From Gemmatimonadaceae bacterium (GTDB lineage: Bacteria > Gemmatimonadota > Gemmatimonadetes > Gemmatimonadales > Gemmatimonadaceae), in assembly GCA_011525845.1 (NCBI GenBank), contig WYBP01000018.1, positions 1 through 64,000 of the forward strand: DNA of 64,000 nucleotides. The letters are read 5' to 3'. Under the pieces are notes generated by a model. The model was not told where the DNA came from. It was given only the letters and a program-made list of their open reading frames with translations, and searched no databases. Shown piece after piece: positions 7,227 to 15,444 of this stretch (the stretch's first letter is position 1; every line of letters begins with the position of its first letter). Made by a program: the position numbers and the translations under genes.

Positions 7227-9494
7227 ATGCGATACCTGTCCAAGCTGGTCAAGCGCCTCGCCCTGGGACGCATCCCGGTCGTGATCCTCCTCGCCGGCGC
7301 CGCGTGCATCGCCCCCGAGGGTGCGATCGACCCCACCGGTGACCTCCTCGTCGGTGAGGTGCGCCTCACGCCAGACTCCGCTCTGCTGCCCACCGGCCAG
7401 AGCCTGCAGCTGACGGCGGCCGTCCGCGACACCCTCGGCCACCCGATGCCCAACGAGACGGTCACCTGGACCAGTTCCGACACCGCGATCGCCGTGGTGG
7501 ATTCGCGCGGGATGGTCTCGGCGCGGAGCACCGGCGGCGTCGAGATCCGCGCTCACGCCCGCCGCGCCTCGGGACGCTCGCGGATCGTGATCGCCGCCCC
7601 CGTCGCGTCCGTCTCGATCACGCCGACCCAGCCTGCGCTGGTCCCGGGCGGGGCCGTGCAACTCACGGCCGTGGCCCGCAGTGCGACGGGCAGCGTGCTC
7701 GAAGGGCGGCCGGTGACGTGGTCGTCCACCAACACCAGCGTCGCGACCGTCAGTGCGACGGGCCTCGTCGTCGGCGTCGCGGCCGGACTCGCCACGATCA
7801 ACGCGGTCGCGGAAGGGGTGATGGCCGCGGCGTCGGCGAACGTCGCCAATCCATCCGTCTCGTCGGTGTCCACGCTGGCCGTCGTCTCCACCACCGACTC
7901 GAGCGTGACACTGCGCTTCACCGAGGTGAACGACGGCACCGGAGCGGCCGCCAACTACGAGCTGCGCGTCGGGTCCCCCACCATCTCGTGGGGGAGCGCG
8001 ACGGCCGTGACGGGCGGGAGCTGCCCCTCGCCGATGACGGGCACGGCGATCGGTGCGGTGCGCACCTGCACCGTGACCGGACGCTCGCCCAGCACCACCT
8101 ATCAGTTCCAGCTGGTGCCGTTCCGCGGCACCCTGGGTGCGGGGGCCGTGTTCGGCGCGCTGTCGAACGTGGTGTCCGCCACGACCGCTGCCGCGCCGCA
8201 GGCGGCGGTGGCCACGGTGGCGATCGCCCCGACGAGCGCGAGCGCCGTCGTGGGCGGCAGCACGAGCTTCTCGGCGACGCTCCGCGACGCGGCGGGGAAC
8301 GTGCTCACCGGTCGCACGATCACCTGGACCTCGACCAGCACCTCCGTCGCAACCGTGTCGTCAGCCGGCGTGGCATCGGCGCTCGCGGCCGGCTCGACCA
8401 CGATCCGGGCCACGAGCGAGGGCATCAGCGGGACCGCGACGCTGACCGTCACCGCGCCGTCGGCGCAGCCGGTGGCGAGCGTCACGCTCAGCCCGTCCAC
8501 CGCGAGCGTCGCGGTCGGGCAGGCGATGCAGTTCGCCGCGACCCTGCGCGACGCGAGCGGGAACCTGCTCACGGGCCGCTCCGTCACGTGGACCTCCACG
8601 GCCTCGGCCGTGGCGACCATCAACGCCTCCGGCAGCGCCTCGGGCGTGGGCGCCGGCACCACCACCATCCGCGCCACGAGCGAGGGGATCAGTGGGCAGG
8701 CCACCCTCACGGTGACCACGCCGGCGCCGGGCACGGTGCTCTTCTCGTCCGACTGGAACACGGCGGGCACGTCGATCGCCGCCGTGACCGACGGCGGGCT
8801 CTGGCCGATCCTCGCCTGTGGCTCGGTCTACCAGAACGTCATGTCCGTGGTGGCGGGCGCGCCGCTCGGCTTCACCGACTCCCCGAACGTCCTCCGCGTG
8901 CGGATGGCCGGGCAGGACTGCGCGATGCTCCAGCGCGACGGCATCATCCCGGCCAGCACCACCCACTGGGGCCGCTTCTGGATCCGCAACGACGAGTTCG
9001 GCACCTCGAACACGCATCCGGTCGCGTACCACAACGTGCACGGGGCCGACCCGATCCAGGCCGTGCCGCTGCAGCGCTTCGCGAACATCTCGAACGGCTT
9101 CTGGCAGATCGGCGTCCCGGCGGCCGGGTCGTATCCGGCGAACCGTTTCTACACGCCGCTGCTGCCGAACGGCGTCTGGTACCGGTACGAGTGGGAGATG
9201 CGATACCTGTCCGCCACCACCTTCCAGTTCTATCCCCGCATCTACAACGCCGCCGGCGTGCTGCTCTACGATGCGTCCAACCTGATGGCGGAAGGGGGCG
9301 GGCTCTCGCTGCAGCAGTGGTACAACCAGGGGGGCTACAACAACCTGGGCGGGAACGGCAGCGCGGGGACGGCAGCCCAGCTCGCGCGCAACTTCGGCAT
9401 CGGCAACGAGGGGCCGTCCGTCGCCTCGAACACGGGCGGATCCTGGTACTACGCGCGCTTCGCGATCAGTACCACGGGCTGGATCGGCCGGTAG
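7227..9494 (+). CDS. Multi-domain surface protein: Ig-like repeats, FN3-like domain and shared C-terminal domain (paralog 2)
   Basis: 755 residues. The ATG at 7227 is preceded by GGAG at 7214-7217; an in-frame upstream ATG at 7197 lacks this. An N-terminal signal/anchor segment (to about residue 27) is followed by two bacterial Ig-like (Big_2) repeats (about 44-122 and 127-205). Then come a fibronectin-III-like domain (214-320), two more Big_2 repeats (328-409 and 416-497, with matching TTIRATSEGISG ends) and the ~250-residue shared C-terminal domain (505-755). Big_2 stalks usually project adhesins or enzymes from the cell surface. Expression is predicted to be controlled by the c-di-GMP riboswitch in its leader. 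The C-terminal domain's function is unknown; carbohydrate binding or lysis is plausible from its neighbours. Confidence 0.82.
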   Translation: MRYLSKLVKRLALGRIPVVILLAGAACIAPEGAIDPTGDLLVGEVRLTPDSALLPTGQSLQLTAAVRDTLGHPMPNETVTWTSSDTAIAVVDSRGMVSARSTGGVEIRAHARRASGRSRIVIAAPVASVSITPTQPALVPGGAVQLTAVARSATGSVLEGRPVTWSSTNTSVATVSATGLVVGVAAGLATINAVAEGVMAAASANVANPSVSSVSTLAVVSTTDSSVTLRFTEVNDGTGAAANYELRVGSPTISWGSATAVTGGSCPSPMTGTAIGAVRTCTVTGRSPSTTYQFQLVPFRGTLGAGAVFGALSNVVSATTAAAPQAAVATVAIAPTSASAVVGGSTSFSATLRDAAGNVLTGRTITWTSTSTSVATVSSAGVASALAAGSTTIRATSEGISGTATLTVTAPSAQPVASVTLSPSTASVAVGQAMQFAATLRDASGNLLTGRSVTWTSTASAVATINASGSASGVGAGTTTIRATSEGISGQATLTVTTPAPGTVLFSSDWNTAGTSIAAVTDGGLWPILACGSVYQNVMSVVAGAPLGFTDSPNVLRVRMAGQDCAMLQRDGIIPASTTHWGRFWIRNDEFGTSNTHPVAYHNVHGADPIQAVPLQRFANISNGFWQIGVPAAGSYPANRFYTPLLPNGVWYRYEWEMRYLSATTFQFYPRIYNAAGVLLYDASNLMAEGGGLSLQQWYNQGGYNNLGGNGSAGTAAQLARNFGIGNEGPSVASNTGGSWYYARFAISTTGWIGR
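8883..8962 (+). repeat. 80-base exact direct repeat, copy 2
   Basis: Identical to 6255-6334; part of the duplicated C-terminal-domain coding sequence of the 5919-6866 and 7227-9494 genes. Confidence 0.85.
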
Positions 9495-9500
9495 GGGTGC

Positions 9501-9533
9501 GGGTCGGGCGCTGGAGGGATCAGCGCCCGATCC
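9501..9533. terminator. Bidirectional hairpin terminator between convergent paralogs 2 and 3
   Basis: TCGGGCGCTG (9504-9513) pairs with CAGCGCCCGA (9521-9530) across a 7-base loop, extended by G-C pairs on both sides. It lies just after the paralog 2 stop and overlaps the paralog 3 stop codon. There is no long T-run, so strength is uncertain. Confidence 0.55.
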
Positions 9534-10596
9534 ACCCCGCCGTGCTCAGGGCGAACTTCGCGTAGTACCACGAGCCCCCGGAGTCGCTTGCGCCTCCGGG
9601 GCCTTCGTTTCCCATCCCGAAATGGCGGGCGAGGTCGGGACGCGCCCTGCCCCCGCCGAGCGTCTGCTGCACGCCGCTCCTCCAGAACGCCTCGAGGGTG
9701 AGGCCGCCCCCCTCGTGGGTATAGTTGGCCGCGGTGTAGAGCAGCTGGCCGGACGCGCTGTAGATCCGCGGCCACACCTGGAAGGTGGTGGCGCTCAGGT
9801 AGCGCATCTCCCACTCGTAGCGGTACCAGACGCCGTTCATGAGCGGCGGCGAGTACCAGCGGTTCGTCGGATACTTGGAGTCGCCGTAGAGCCCGGCCTG
9901 CCACTGCCCCGGTCCCAGGTTGTTCGCGTACCGGACGAAGGGCACGGCCTGGATCGGGGCCGCGGGATGCACGTTGTAGTAGGCGACCGGGTGGTCGTTC
10001 TTGTTCCCGTGCTCGTCGTTGCGGATCCAGAAGCGGCCCCAGTGCGTCGTGCTCGCGGGCACGACGTCCTCCCGCTGGAGCATGCCGCAGTTCTCCCCGG
10101 CCATTCGGACCTTGAGGACGTTCCCTCCCTCGGGGAAGTCGAGCGGCGTGCCCGGCACCACGGAGAGCACGCGGTCGAAGACGGGGCCGCAGGCGAGGAC
10201 GGGCCAGCGGCCACCATCGGTCACGGCCTCGCGCGTGGCGCCGGTGGCGGTCGACCAGGAGGACTCGAAGACGATCCCGCTCGGTTGGGCACCGCGGGGC
10301 TCGCCTGGGGGCGCATCAGTGGAGGCCGGGGGAGGCGCATCCGGGGTCGCGCGCGGCGCGTTCCCGGGTGCGCGCACCGGTGAGGGCGCGGGGGCGCTCG
10401 TCGGCACCTCCTGGCGCGCGGCGGGGTTGGCGGCCGAGCTCGCGGCCGGCTGCGCCGCGGCCGCCTCGCGGTCGCGAGGGGTGGAGGCGTCACAGGCCGC
10501 CAGGAGGACGGACGCGAGCAGCGCAGCCGCGAGGGTGCTCGCTCCGGTCGCTTCCGGTCGGCGTCGGCGCATCGGGGGTTCGACGTTCATCTGCAT
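9520..10596 (-). CDS. Secreted lipoprotein with shared C-terminal domain (paralog 3)
   Basis: 358 residues, convergent with paralog 2. A lipoprotein signal ends in LLAAC (C35), followed by an Ala/Pro-rich linker to about residue 107. The C-terminal domain matches paralogs 1 and 2 at AVTDGGRWPVLACG, VRMAGENCGMLQRE, STTHWGRFWIRNDE, GVWYRYEWEMRYLSATTF and SWYYAKFALSTAGWIGR. It is more diverged, both in protein and DNA, than paralogs 1 and 2 are from each other. No TGTGACAGT box or riboswitch was seen upstream, so its regulation probably differs. In-frame starts at 10590 or 10572 are also possible. Function is unknown. Confidence 0.8.
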   Translation of the reverse strand: MQMNVEPPMRRRRPEATGASTLAAALLASVLLAACDASTPRDREAAAAQPAASSAANPAARQEVPTSAPAPSPVRAPGNAPRATPDAPPPASTDAPPGEPRGAQPSGIVFESSWSTATGATREAVTDGGRWPVLACGPVFDRVLSVVPGTPLDFPEGGNVLKVRMAGENCGMLQREDVVPASTTHWGRFWIRNDEHGNKNDHPVAYYNVHPAAPIQAVPFVRYANNLGPGQWQAGLYGDSKYPTNRWYSPPLMNGVWYRYEWEMRYLSATTFQVWPRIYSASGQLLYTAANYTHEGGGLTLEAFWRSGVQQTLGGGRARPDLARHFGMGNEGPGGASDSGGSWYYAKFALSTAGWIGR

Positions 10597-10650
10597 CCGT
10601 CAGTCTAGCGCGCCGGGCGCCGTGGAGGCGAGGGTGCGCGTCTCCGGCGC

Positions 10651-11850
10651 TCAGGCCGATCGCAGGACGCGTGAGATCGTCGCGAGGTCCGCGTCCGTCA
10701 CGAAGCCGTGCGTCGGGAGGGTGAGGATTCCCGCCGCGACCGCGCGCGCCGAGGGCGTGTCTGCCGTCTCGGGTGCGAGATGGGGCTGGAGCTCGGGGAC
10801 GTCGCGCAGCGCGCGCGGGTACGAGCCGGTGGCGCCGATCCCCGCGAGCACCAGCCGATCGCGCACCCGCTCGCGCCGGGCCGGCTCGTCGAAGACGACG
10901 GGGAATCGTGGAAAGACCGCAGTGGCCCCGGCGCGGCCGGGGATGCGGATGCCCGGGACGTCCGCCAGCAACTCACCGAGCCGCGCCGCGTTCCGCGCGC
11001 GTGCCTCGGTGATGAGCGCGATGCGCTCCATCTGCCTGCGCACCGCGGGCGCGAGCGCGGCGGGGTACCCGGTCATCGGCGAGTCGAGCTCGAACGGCGT
11101 CTCGCCGAGTCGCACCATCCGGTTCGCGATCCAGTAGAGCCAGGGACGGAGCAGGACGTAGTACGCGAGCAGCTTGGCGCCCTGCGCCGCGACGGACGCC
11201 GGAGGCTGCGGCGGGAGTGCCGCGCAGGCCCGTCCGATGGCGTCGGCAAGCCCCGGGTCGCGGCAGGCGATCACGCCCCCCTGGATCGAGGTGACGTTCT
11301 TCCCCTTGTCAAAGCTGAACAGTCCGGCGTCCCCGAAGGTCCCCACCCAGCGCCCGCCGATGCGCCCATCGAGGCACTGCGCGGCGTCATCGATGAAGGC
11401 GGCTCCGTGCGTCCGGGCGGCCCCCTCCAGCCGGGGCGCGTCGGACGGGATCCCGTAGAGGTTCGTCCCGACGAGGGCGAGGCTGCGGGAGAGCGCTGCG
11501 GCGTCGAGCGCCGCCGGTGCGATGTCCAGCGTCTCGGCCGAGATGTCGAGGGGCCGCACCCGGAGTCCGGCGCGCACGGCCGAGGCCGCGACCGAGTAGC
11601 AGGTGTAGCCGGGCACGGCGACCTCGCGCCGCCCCGGCGCCCGTTCGGCGAGCACGCGAAGCAGCACGGTCATCCCGGCGCGTGCCGACGAGACGAGGAA
11701 GACATGGGGCAACCCGTATCGCTCGCGGAATATGGCCGCGAGGTCGGGGCGCGCATCACCGCGCACGGCGGCCTCGCCGAGCCAGCCGAGGACATCGCGC
11801 CCGCGAAGGACGGTGCCGGCCGGTGGGACGAAGCGCGGGACGAGGCTCAC
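10651..11850 (-). CDS. DegT/DnrJ/EryC1/StrS-family aminotransferase
   Basis: 399 residues from a GTG at 11850, chosen because it overlaps the upstream stop as GTGA; a longer frame to 12021 would run inside the FemAB gene. It is a PLP-dependent sugar aminotransferase-like protein. The expected Schiff-base lysine is K184 in LFSFDKGKNVTS, and the PLP-contacting FIDDAAQ is at 152-158. Members usually transaminate nucleotide-linked keto-sugars, giving aminosugars for glycans. The first ~20 residues include a short proline-rich extension. It is the second gene of a two-gene minus-strand unit with the FemAB-like protein, consistent with aminosugar formation followed by acylation (inference). Confidence 0.85.
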   Translation of the reverse strand: MSLVPRFVPPAGTVLRGRDVLGWLGEAAVRGDARPDLAAIFRERYGLPHVFLVSSARAGMTVLLRVLAERAPGRREVAVPGYTCYSVAASAVRAGLRVRPLDISAETLDIAPAALDAAALSRSLALVGTNLYGIPSDAPRLEGAARTHGAAFIDDAAQCLDGRIGGRWVGTFGDAGLFSFDKGKNVTSIQGGVIACRDPGLADAIGRACAALPPQPPASVAAQGAKLLAYYVLLRPWLYWIANRMVRLGETPFELDSPMTGYPAALAPAVRRQMERIALITEARARNAARLGELLADVPGIRIPGRAGATAVFPRFPVVFDEPARRERVRDRLVLAGIGATGSYPRALRDVPELQPHLAPETADTPSARAVAAGILTLPTHGFVTDADLATISRVLRSA

Positions 11851-12899
11851 GGGATCTGCCGGGCGAGCGGGGGACCGATCACGCCGAGGACGGCGAGGGG
11901 AAGCCGCTGCCACGCGCGGATCGCGCGCGCGTACTTGGGGTTGTCGGGGTTCACCTGCGGGATCTCGGTGGCACGCACGAGATGGTAGTTCCAGTAGAGT
12001 TGCTGCGGCTCGGCGGACCACTTCGCCTTGAACTGCTGGGCGCCCGAGTCCTTGGTGGAGCGTCCAAGGTGGAAGCGCTTGAGGCCGCGTTCACACGCGT
12101 CGCGGATCATCTCCCAGTAGAGCACGTAGTTGGGCTGCAGCTCCTGGGCGTCGGGGTCGACACCGGCCCACATCCCCTCGACGGTGCCGCGGAACTCGCC
12201 ATTGAATGCCGTAGCGACCGGCCGTCCGCCATGGTATGCCACGAAGATCCGCACCTCCGGGCCGAACCGCCGGACGATCGCGTCGAAGTAGGCGCGCCCG
12301 TAGAGCGGGGTGCCGAGCCGCTGCCAGGAGCGGCTCAGCAGGTGATGGAAGTCCGGCAGCAGTTCCGCGCCGCCGGCGCGCACGGTGATCTCGTTCCGCA
12401 GTGCGCGCTTCACGTTCGCGCGGTGCTTGCCGCTGAAGCCGCGCATCATCGCCTCGGGGTCAGGGTCGAGGTCGATGCTCATGCTCACCTTGTCGGTGGT
12501 GACCGGGAGCCCGCCGAGGGCGCGCGTGGCGCGCAGCTGCAGGTAGTGGCAGCGGAGCCGATCCGCGAGGGCGCAGGCCTCGGCGACGAGCGCGGACTCC
12601 ACCGTCTCGTCGGTCCCGGCGGGACCACCGAAGTTCACGAACGGCATCGAGGCCAGGACGTCGCCGAAGAGGAGGCTGCGCACGCGCACCATCGGCAGGA
12701 CGCCGACGACGGAGGCGTCCCGCTCCGCGAGGAGGAAGTGGTCGCGATGCCCGAGCTGCTCCCGGTTGAGCGCGGCCCATTCGAAGCGCTGGTAGAAGTT
12801 CGCGCGCGGGCACAGATTGACGAAGCCGTTCCAGCGCGCGGCGTCCGCGGCGGTGGCGACCCGGATGCGCACGGCACCTGCAGGAGTAGGTTCGGACAC
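11847..12899 (-). CDS. FemAB/GNAT-fold acyl- or aminoacyl-transferase
   Basis: 350 residues from GTG 12899; an ATG-proximal alternative at 13013 would crowd the divergent GT2 promoter. The sequence shows two GNAT-like halves: NFYQRFEWAALNREQLGH, PFVNFGGPAG, GFSGKHRANVKRALRNE, then VAYHGGRPVATAFNGEFRG and KRFHLGRSTKDSGAQQFKAKW. This pattern matches the FemAB-like proteins associated with exosortase/PEP-CTERM EPS loci. Family members transfer aminoacyl or acyl groups to a glycan or peptide amine. Its stop overlaps the aminotransferase start by four bases, so the pair is probably translationally coupled, and an aminosugar-modifying role fits (inference). Confidence 0.8.
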   Translation of the reverse strand: MSEPTPAGAVRIRVATAADAARWNGFVNLCPRANFYQRFEWAALNREQLGHRDHFLLAERDASVVGVLPMVRVRSLLFGDVLASMPFVNFGGPAGTDETVESALVAEACALADRLRCHYLQLRATRALGGLPVTTDKVSMSIDLDPDPEAMMRGFSGKHRANVKRALRNEITVRAGGAELLPDFHHLLSRSWQRLGTPLYGRAYFDAIVRRFGPEVRIFVAYHGGRPVATAFNGEFRGTVEGMWAGVDPDAQELQPNYVLYWEMIRDACERGLKRFHLGRSTKDSGAQQFKAKWSAEPQQLYWNYHLVRATEIPQVNPDNPKYARAIRAWQRLPLAVLGVIGPPLARQIP

Positions 12900-13036
12900 G
12901 GTTCCGGAGGTCAGGGATCGCGCCTTTCGCACGGACGACGCGCGATCCGCTCGAATCGGAGAGGGACACTCGACCGTCGCAAGATAACGCCTGCCCGGCG
13001 GATCGAGCGGCACAACCCCTGCGGTGATCGATCGCC

Positions 13037-14158
13037 ATGCAGCTCGTGTTCTGGCTCGCGTTCAGTGGTGCGGCGTACGCCTATCTCGGGTATCCGGTGC
13101 TCCTGCTCGCGCTGCGACGGCTCGGCGCGCGCCCCGTCCGGCGGGACGACGCCGCGCTCCCGACGGTCAGCATCGTGCTGCCGGTCTACAACGAGGCAGC
13201 GCACCTCTCCCAACGGCTGCGGGAACTCGTGTCGCTCGGCTACCCGGCCGACCGTCTCGAGCTGCTGGTGGTCTCCGACGGGTCCGACGACGGGTCCGAC
13301 GAGATCGTGCGCGCCGCGGAAGCGGCGGACGAGCGGATCCGCCTGCTGCGCGTCGAGGAGCGCCGCGGGAAGGGGAACGCCCTCAACCAGGGCGTCGCCG
13401 CGGCCCGGAACGAGGTGCTCGTCTTCATCGACGCCAGCATCCGCCTCGAGCCGGGGGCGCTCCGCGCCCTCGTGCGCGCGTTCGCCGACCCCCGCGTGAG
13501 CTGCGTCTCCGGCGAGGACCGGATCGACGGCTTCAGCGGGGAGGGCCTCTACGGTCGCTACGAGCTCTTCCTGCGCCGGTGCGAGTCGGACCTCCACTCC
13601 CTCGTGGGCGTCAGTGGGTCCTTCTATGCGCAGCGGCGGGCGCTCTGTCCCGTGTTCCCCGAAGGGCTCGCCCCCGACTTCGTGGCCGCGCTGCACGCGG
13701 TCAGCACTGGGCGCCGGGCGGTGGGAGAGCCGGATGCCGTCGGCTGGATGTCCGCGGTGGCGTCCCCGCGGGACGAGTTCCGCCGGAAGGTCCGCACGCT
13801 CCTCCGTGGGATGGCGGCCCTGCGCGGCTACGCGCACCTGCTCGACCCGCGGCGCGCGGGTGTCTTCGCCCTCTTCCTCTGGTCGCACAAGGTGATGCGC
13901 TGGCTGGTGCCGTTCTTCCTCGTCGTGATGCTCGTCGCGAATGCCGCACTGCTGGGGACGCGGCCGTACGCGTACATCGGCGTCGCGCACGGGCTCTTCT
14001 ATGCGGTGGGGCTGCTCGCGCTCGCGGGGGTCGGCCGCGCCACGAAGGCCGGGAAGTTCGCCGGCTACTTCCTCAACGTGAACGCCGCGATCGCGGTGGC
14101 GTGGGGGCAGTTCCTCACGGGACGTCGGCAGGAGCTCTGGACGCCCTCGAAGCGCTGA
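13037..14158 (+). CDS. Membrane-associated GT2 glycosyltransferase
   Basis: 373 residues: an N-terminal membrane helix (about 3-27), a GT-A catalytic domain, and three to four C-terminal helices. Motifs are VSIVLPVYNEAAHL, VVSDGSDDGSDE, the GKGNALNQG nucleotide-sugar loop and the metal-binding VFIDASI (DXD-equivalent). A clear QXXRW processivity motif is absent (an R-rich RRKVRTLLRG segment lies at the expected place). It is probably an inner-membrane transferase acting on lipid-linked EPS intermediates. It is divergent from the FemAB-like gene and its last 44 bases overlap the convergent VanZ-like gene. Confidence 0.85.
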   Translation: MQLVFWLAFSGAAYAYLGYPVLLLALRRLGARPVRRDDAALPTVSIVLPVYNEAAHLSQRLRELVSLGYPADRLELLVVSDGSDDGSDEIVRAAEAADERIRLLRVEERRGKGNALNQGVAAARNEVLVFIDASIRLEPGALRALVRAFADPRVSCVSGEDRIDGFSGEGLYGRYELFLRRCESDLHSLVGVSGSFYAQRRALCPVFPEGLAPDFVAALHAVSTGRRAVGEPDAVGWMSAVASPRDEFRRKVRTLLRGMAALRGYAHLLDPRRAGVFALFLWSHKVMRWLVPFFLVVMLVANAALLGTRPYAYIGVAHGLFYAVGLLALAGVGRATKAGKFAGYFLNVNAAIAVAWGQFLTGRRQELWTPSKR

Positions 14159-15368
14159 AGGCCGCGACGAGCGCCACGGCGGCCCGCCGGAGTCCCACAC
14201 CCGCGCCGCCGCCGGCCACCAGCGCGAGGTAGGCCAGGGGAGGCGTCGGCAGGAGGCCGGTCCACCGCGGGGTGAGCGCGGCGGCGGCCGCCATCAGGAT
14301 GAGTGCGGCCGCCCGGTCCCCGGTGCGGAGGGCGAACCACCCGACCGCTGCCGCGAGCCCGGCGACCCAGACGAGGTCCATCACGCGCAGCACGAACTCC
14401 GAGCGGATGAAGGTCGCGTACCACAGGCTCCAGCTTCGCGCCACCGTGTAGCCGACGAGTTCGGGCGGACGCTCCGCGAGCGTGACCTCGAAACCCCGAT
14501 CGCGAAGCGCCTGGAGGACGAGCGTCACCGTGTCTCCCGGATGGAACGACTCCATCGCGCGCTCGATCTGGACCTCCGGGCGCGAGACGCGCCAATCGTC
14601 CGCCCTGAACCGCGGCGTGAGCACGAGGTGCGGCCCATCGATCCCCACCTGCAGCGCCTCCTGGCCGTTCCCGTACGGACCCGCGACGATCTGGAAGACG
14701 GCGGTGAGCGTCGGCGGGGGCGCGCCGACCACGAACCGCAACCGCACCGGCGCGAGGGACTCGATCAGCGCCCGCGCATCAGACGACGACGCGACTGGCC
14801 CGTCCGGCAGGGCGAGGGTCCCGAGCTGCGCCTCGAGCACGGTCCCCTCGTAGCTCGGAGTGAACCGGTTCTTCGGGGTCCACCGTGCGTAGTAGTCCCC
14901 CGGCGGCGCCACGGGCGTGAAGAGCACGCCCGCCATCACGAACATCGCCACCGCCGCGAGCGCGACGAGCGCGGTGGCCAGGCGAGCCGTGGTGCCCCGG
15001 GGGAGCAACCAGGCACTCGGACGGATGGCGAGCAGCCCACCGAGCGACGCGCCCAGGGTGTTCATGACGAGGTCGCCGAGCGCGGTGTCGCGCCCGGGGA
15101 TCACCAGTTGCACGAGCTCGACGGTGAGCGAGCAGAGGGCGCCGAGCACGACCACGGTGCGGAGGGAGCGATAGCGCCACCAGAGCGCCGCACCCAGCGG
15201 GAGGTAGAGCACGACGTTGAGGATCGAGGCCGCCGCGCCGTTCTGGCCGCACAGGAGGCAGAGCTCGACTTGCACCGCCTTCCACTCGCCGCTCGGCGGG
15301 AGGCAGACGATCGCGATGAACGCGAGGGCGGCGGCGAGCGCCAGTCGGTGCAGGTGTGCGGCGGGCAT
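14115..15368 (-). CDS. VanZ-like membrane protein with internal extracytoplasmic beta-domain
   Basis: 417 residues from ATG 15368; a longer frame to 15458 overlaps the divergent GT4 start and is disfavoured. Helices at about 5-200 include the VanZ signature SLTVELVQLVIPGRDTALGD, followed by NTLGASLGGLLA. Residues about 205-335 form a soluble, strand-rich segment (FQIVAGPYGNGQEALQVGIDG) resembling a LamG/concanavalin-like fold. Further membrane helices follow to the C-terminus. VanZ-like proteins frequently occur in EPS/exosortase loci, with no established biochemistry outside glycopeptide (teicoplanin) resistance. The inserted beta-domain suggests glycan contact (inference). Confidence 0.8.
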   Translation of the reverse strand: MPAAHLHRLALAAALAFIAIVCLPPSGEWKAVQVELCLLCGQNGAAASILNVVLYLPLGAALWWRYRSLRTVVVLGALCSLTVELVQLVIPGRDTALGDLVMNTLGASLGGLLAIRPSAWLLPRGTTARLATALVALAAVAMFVMAGVLFTPVAPPGDYYARWTPKNRFTPSYEGTVLEAQLGTLALPDGPVASSSDARALIESLAPVRLRFVVGAPPPTLTAVFQIVAGPYGNGQEALQVGIDGPHLVLTPRFRADDWRVSRPEVQIERAMESFHPGDTVTLVLQALRDRGFEVTLAERPPELVGYTVARSWSLWYATFIRSEFVLRVMDLVWVAGLAAAVGWFALRTGDRAAALILMAAAAALTPRWTGLLPTPPLAYLALVAGGGAGVGLRRAAVALVAAFSASRASRAPADVP

Positions 15369-15444
15369 TCGGCGCAGACTCCCCAGGATAGATTGCAGTG
15401 CCCTCGCGCGGACGCGTCGCGAGGCGGCAACATACCCGACCCGA

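Noticed and set aside
13008-13022. CGGCAC-like sigma-54 element before the GT2 gene
   Set aside because: It is only 15 bases from the start codon, leaving almost no leader, and it mismatches both outer positions.
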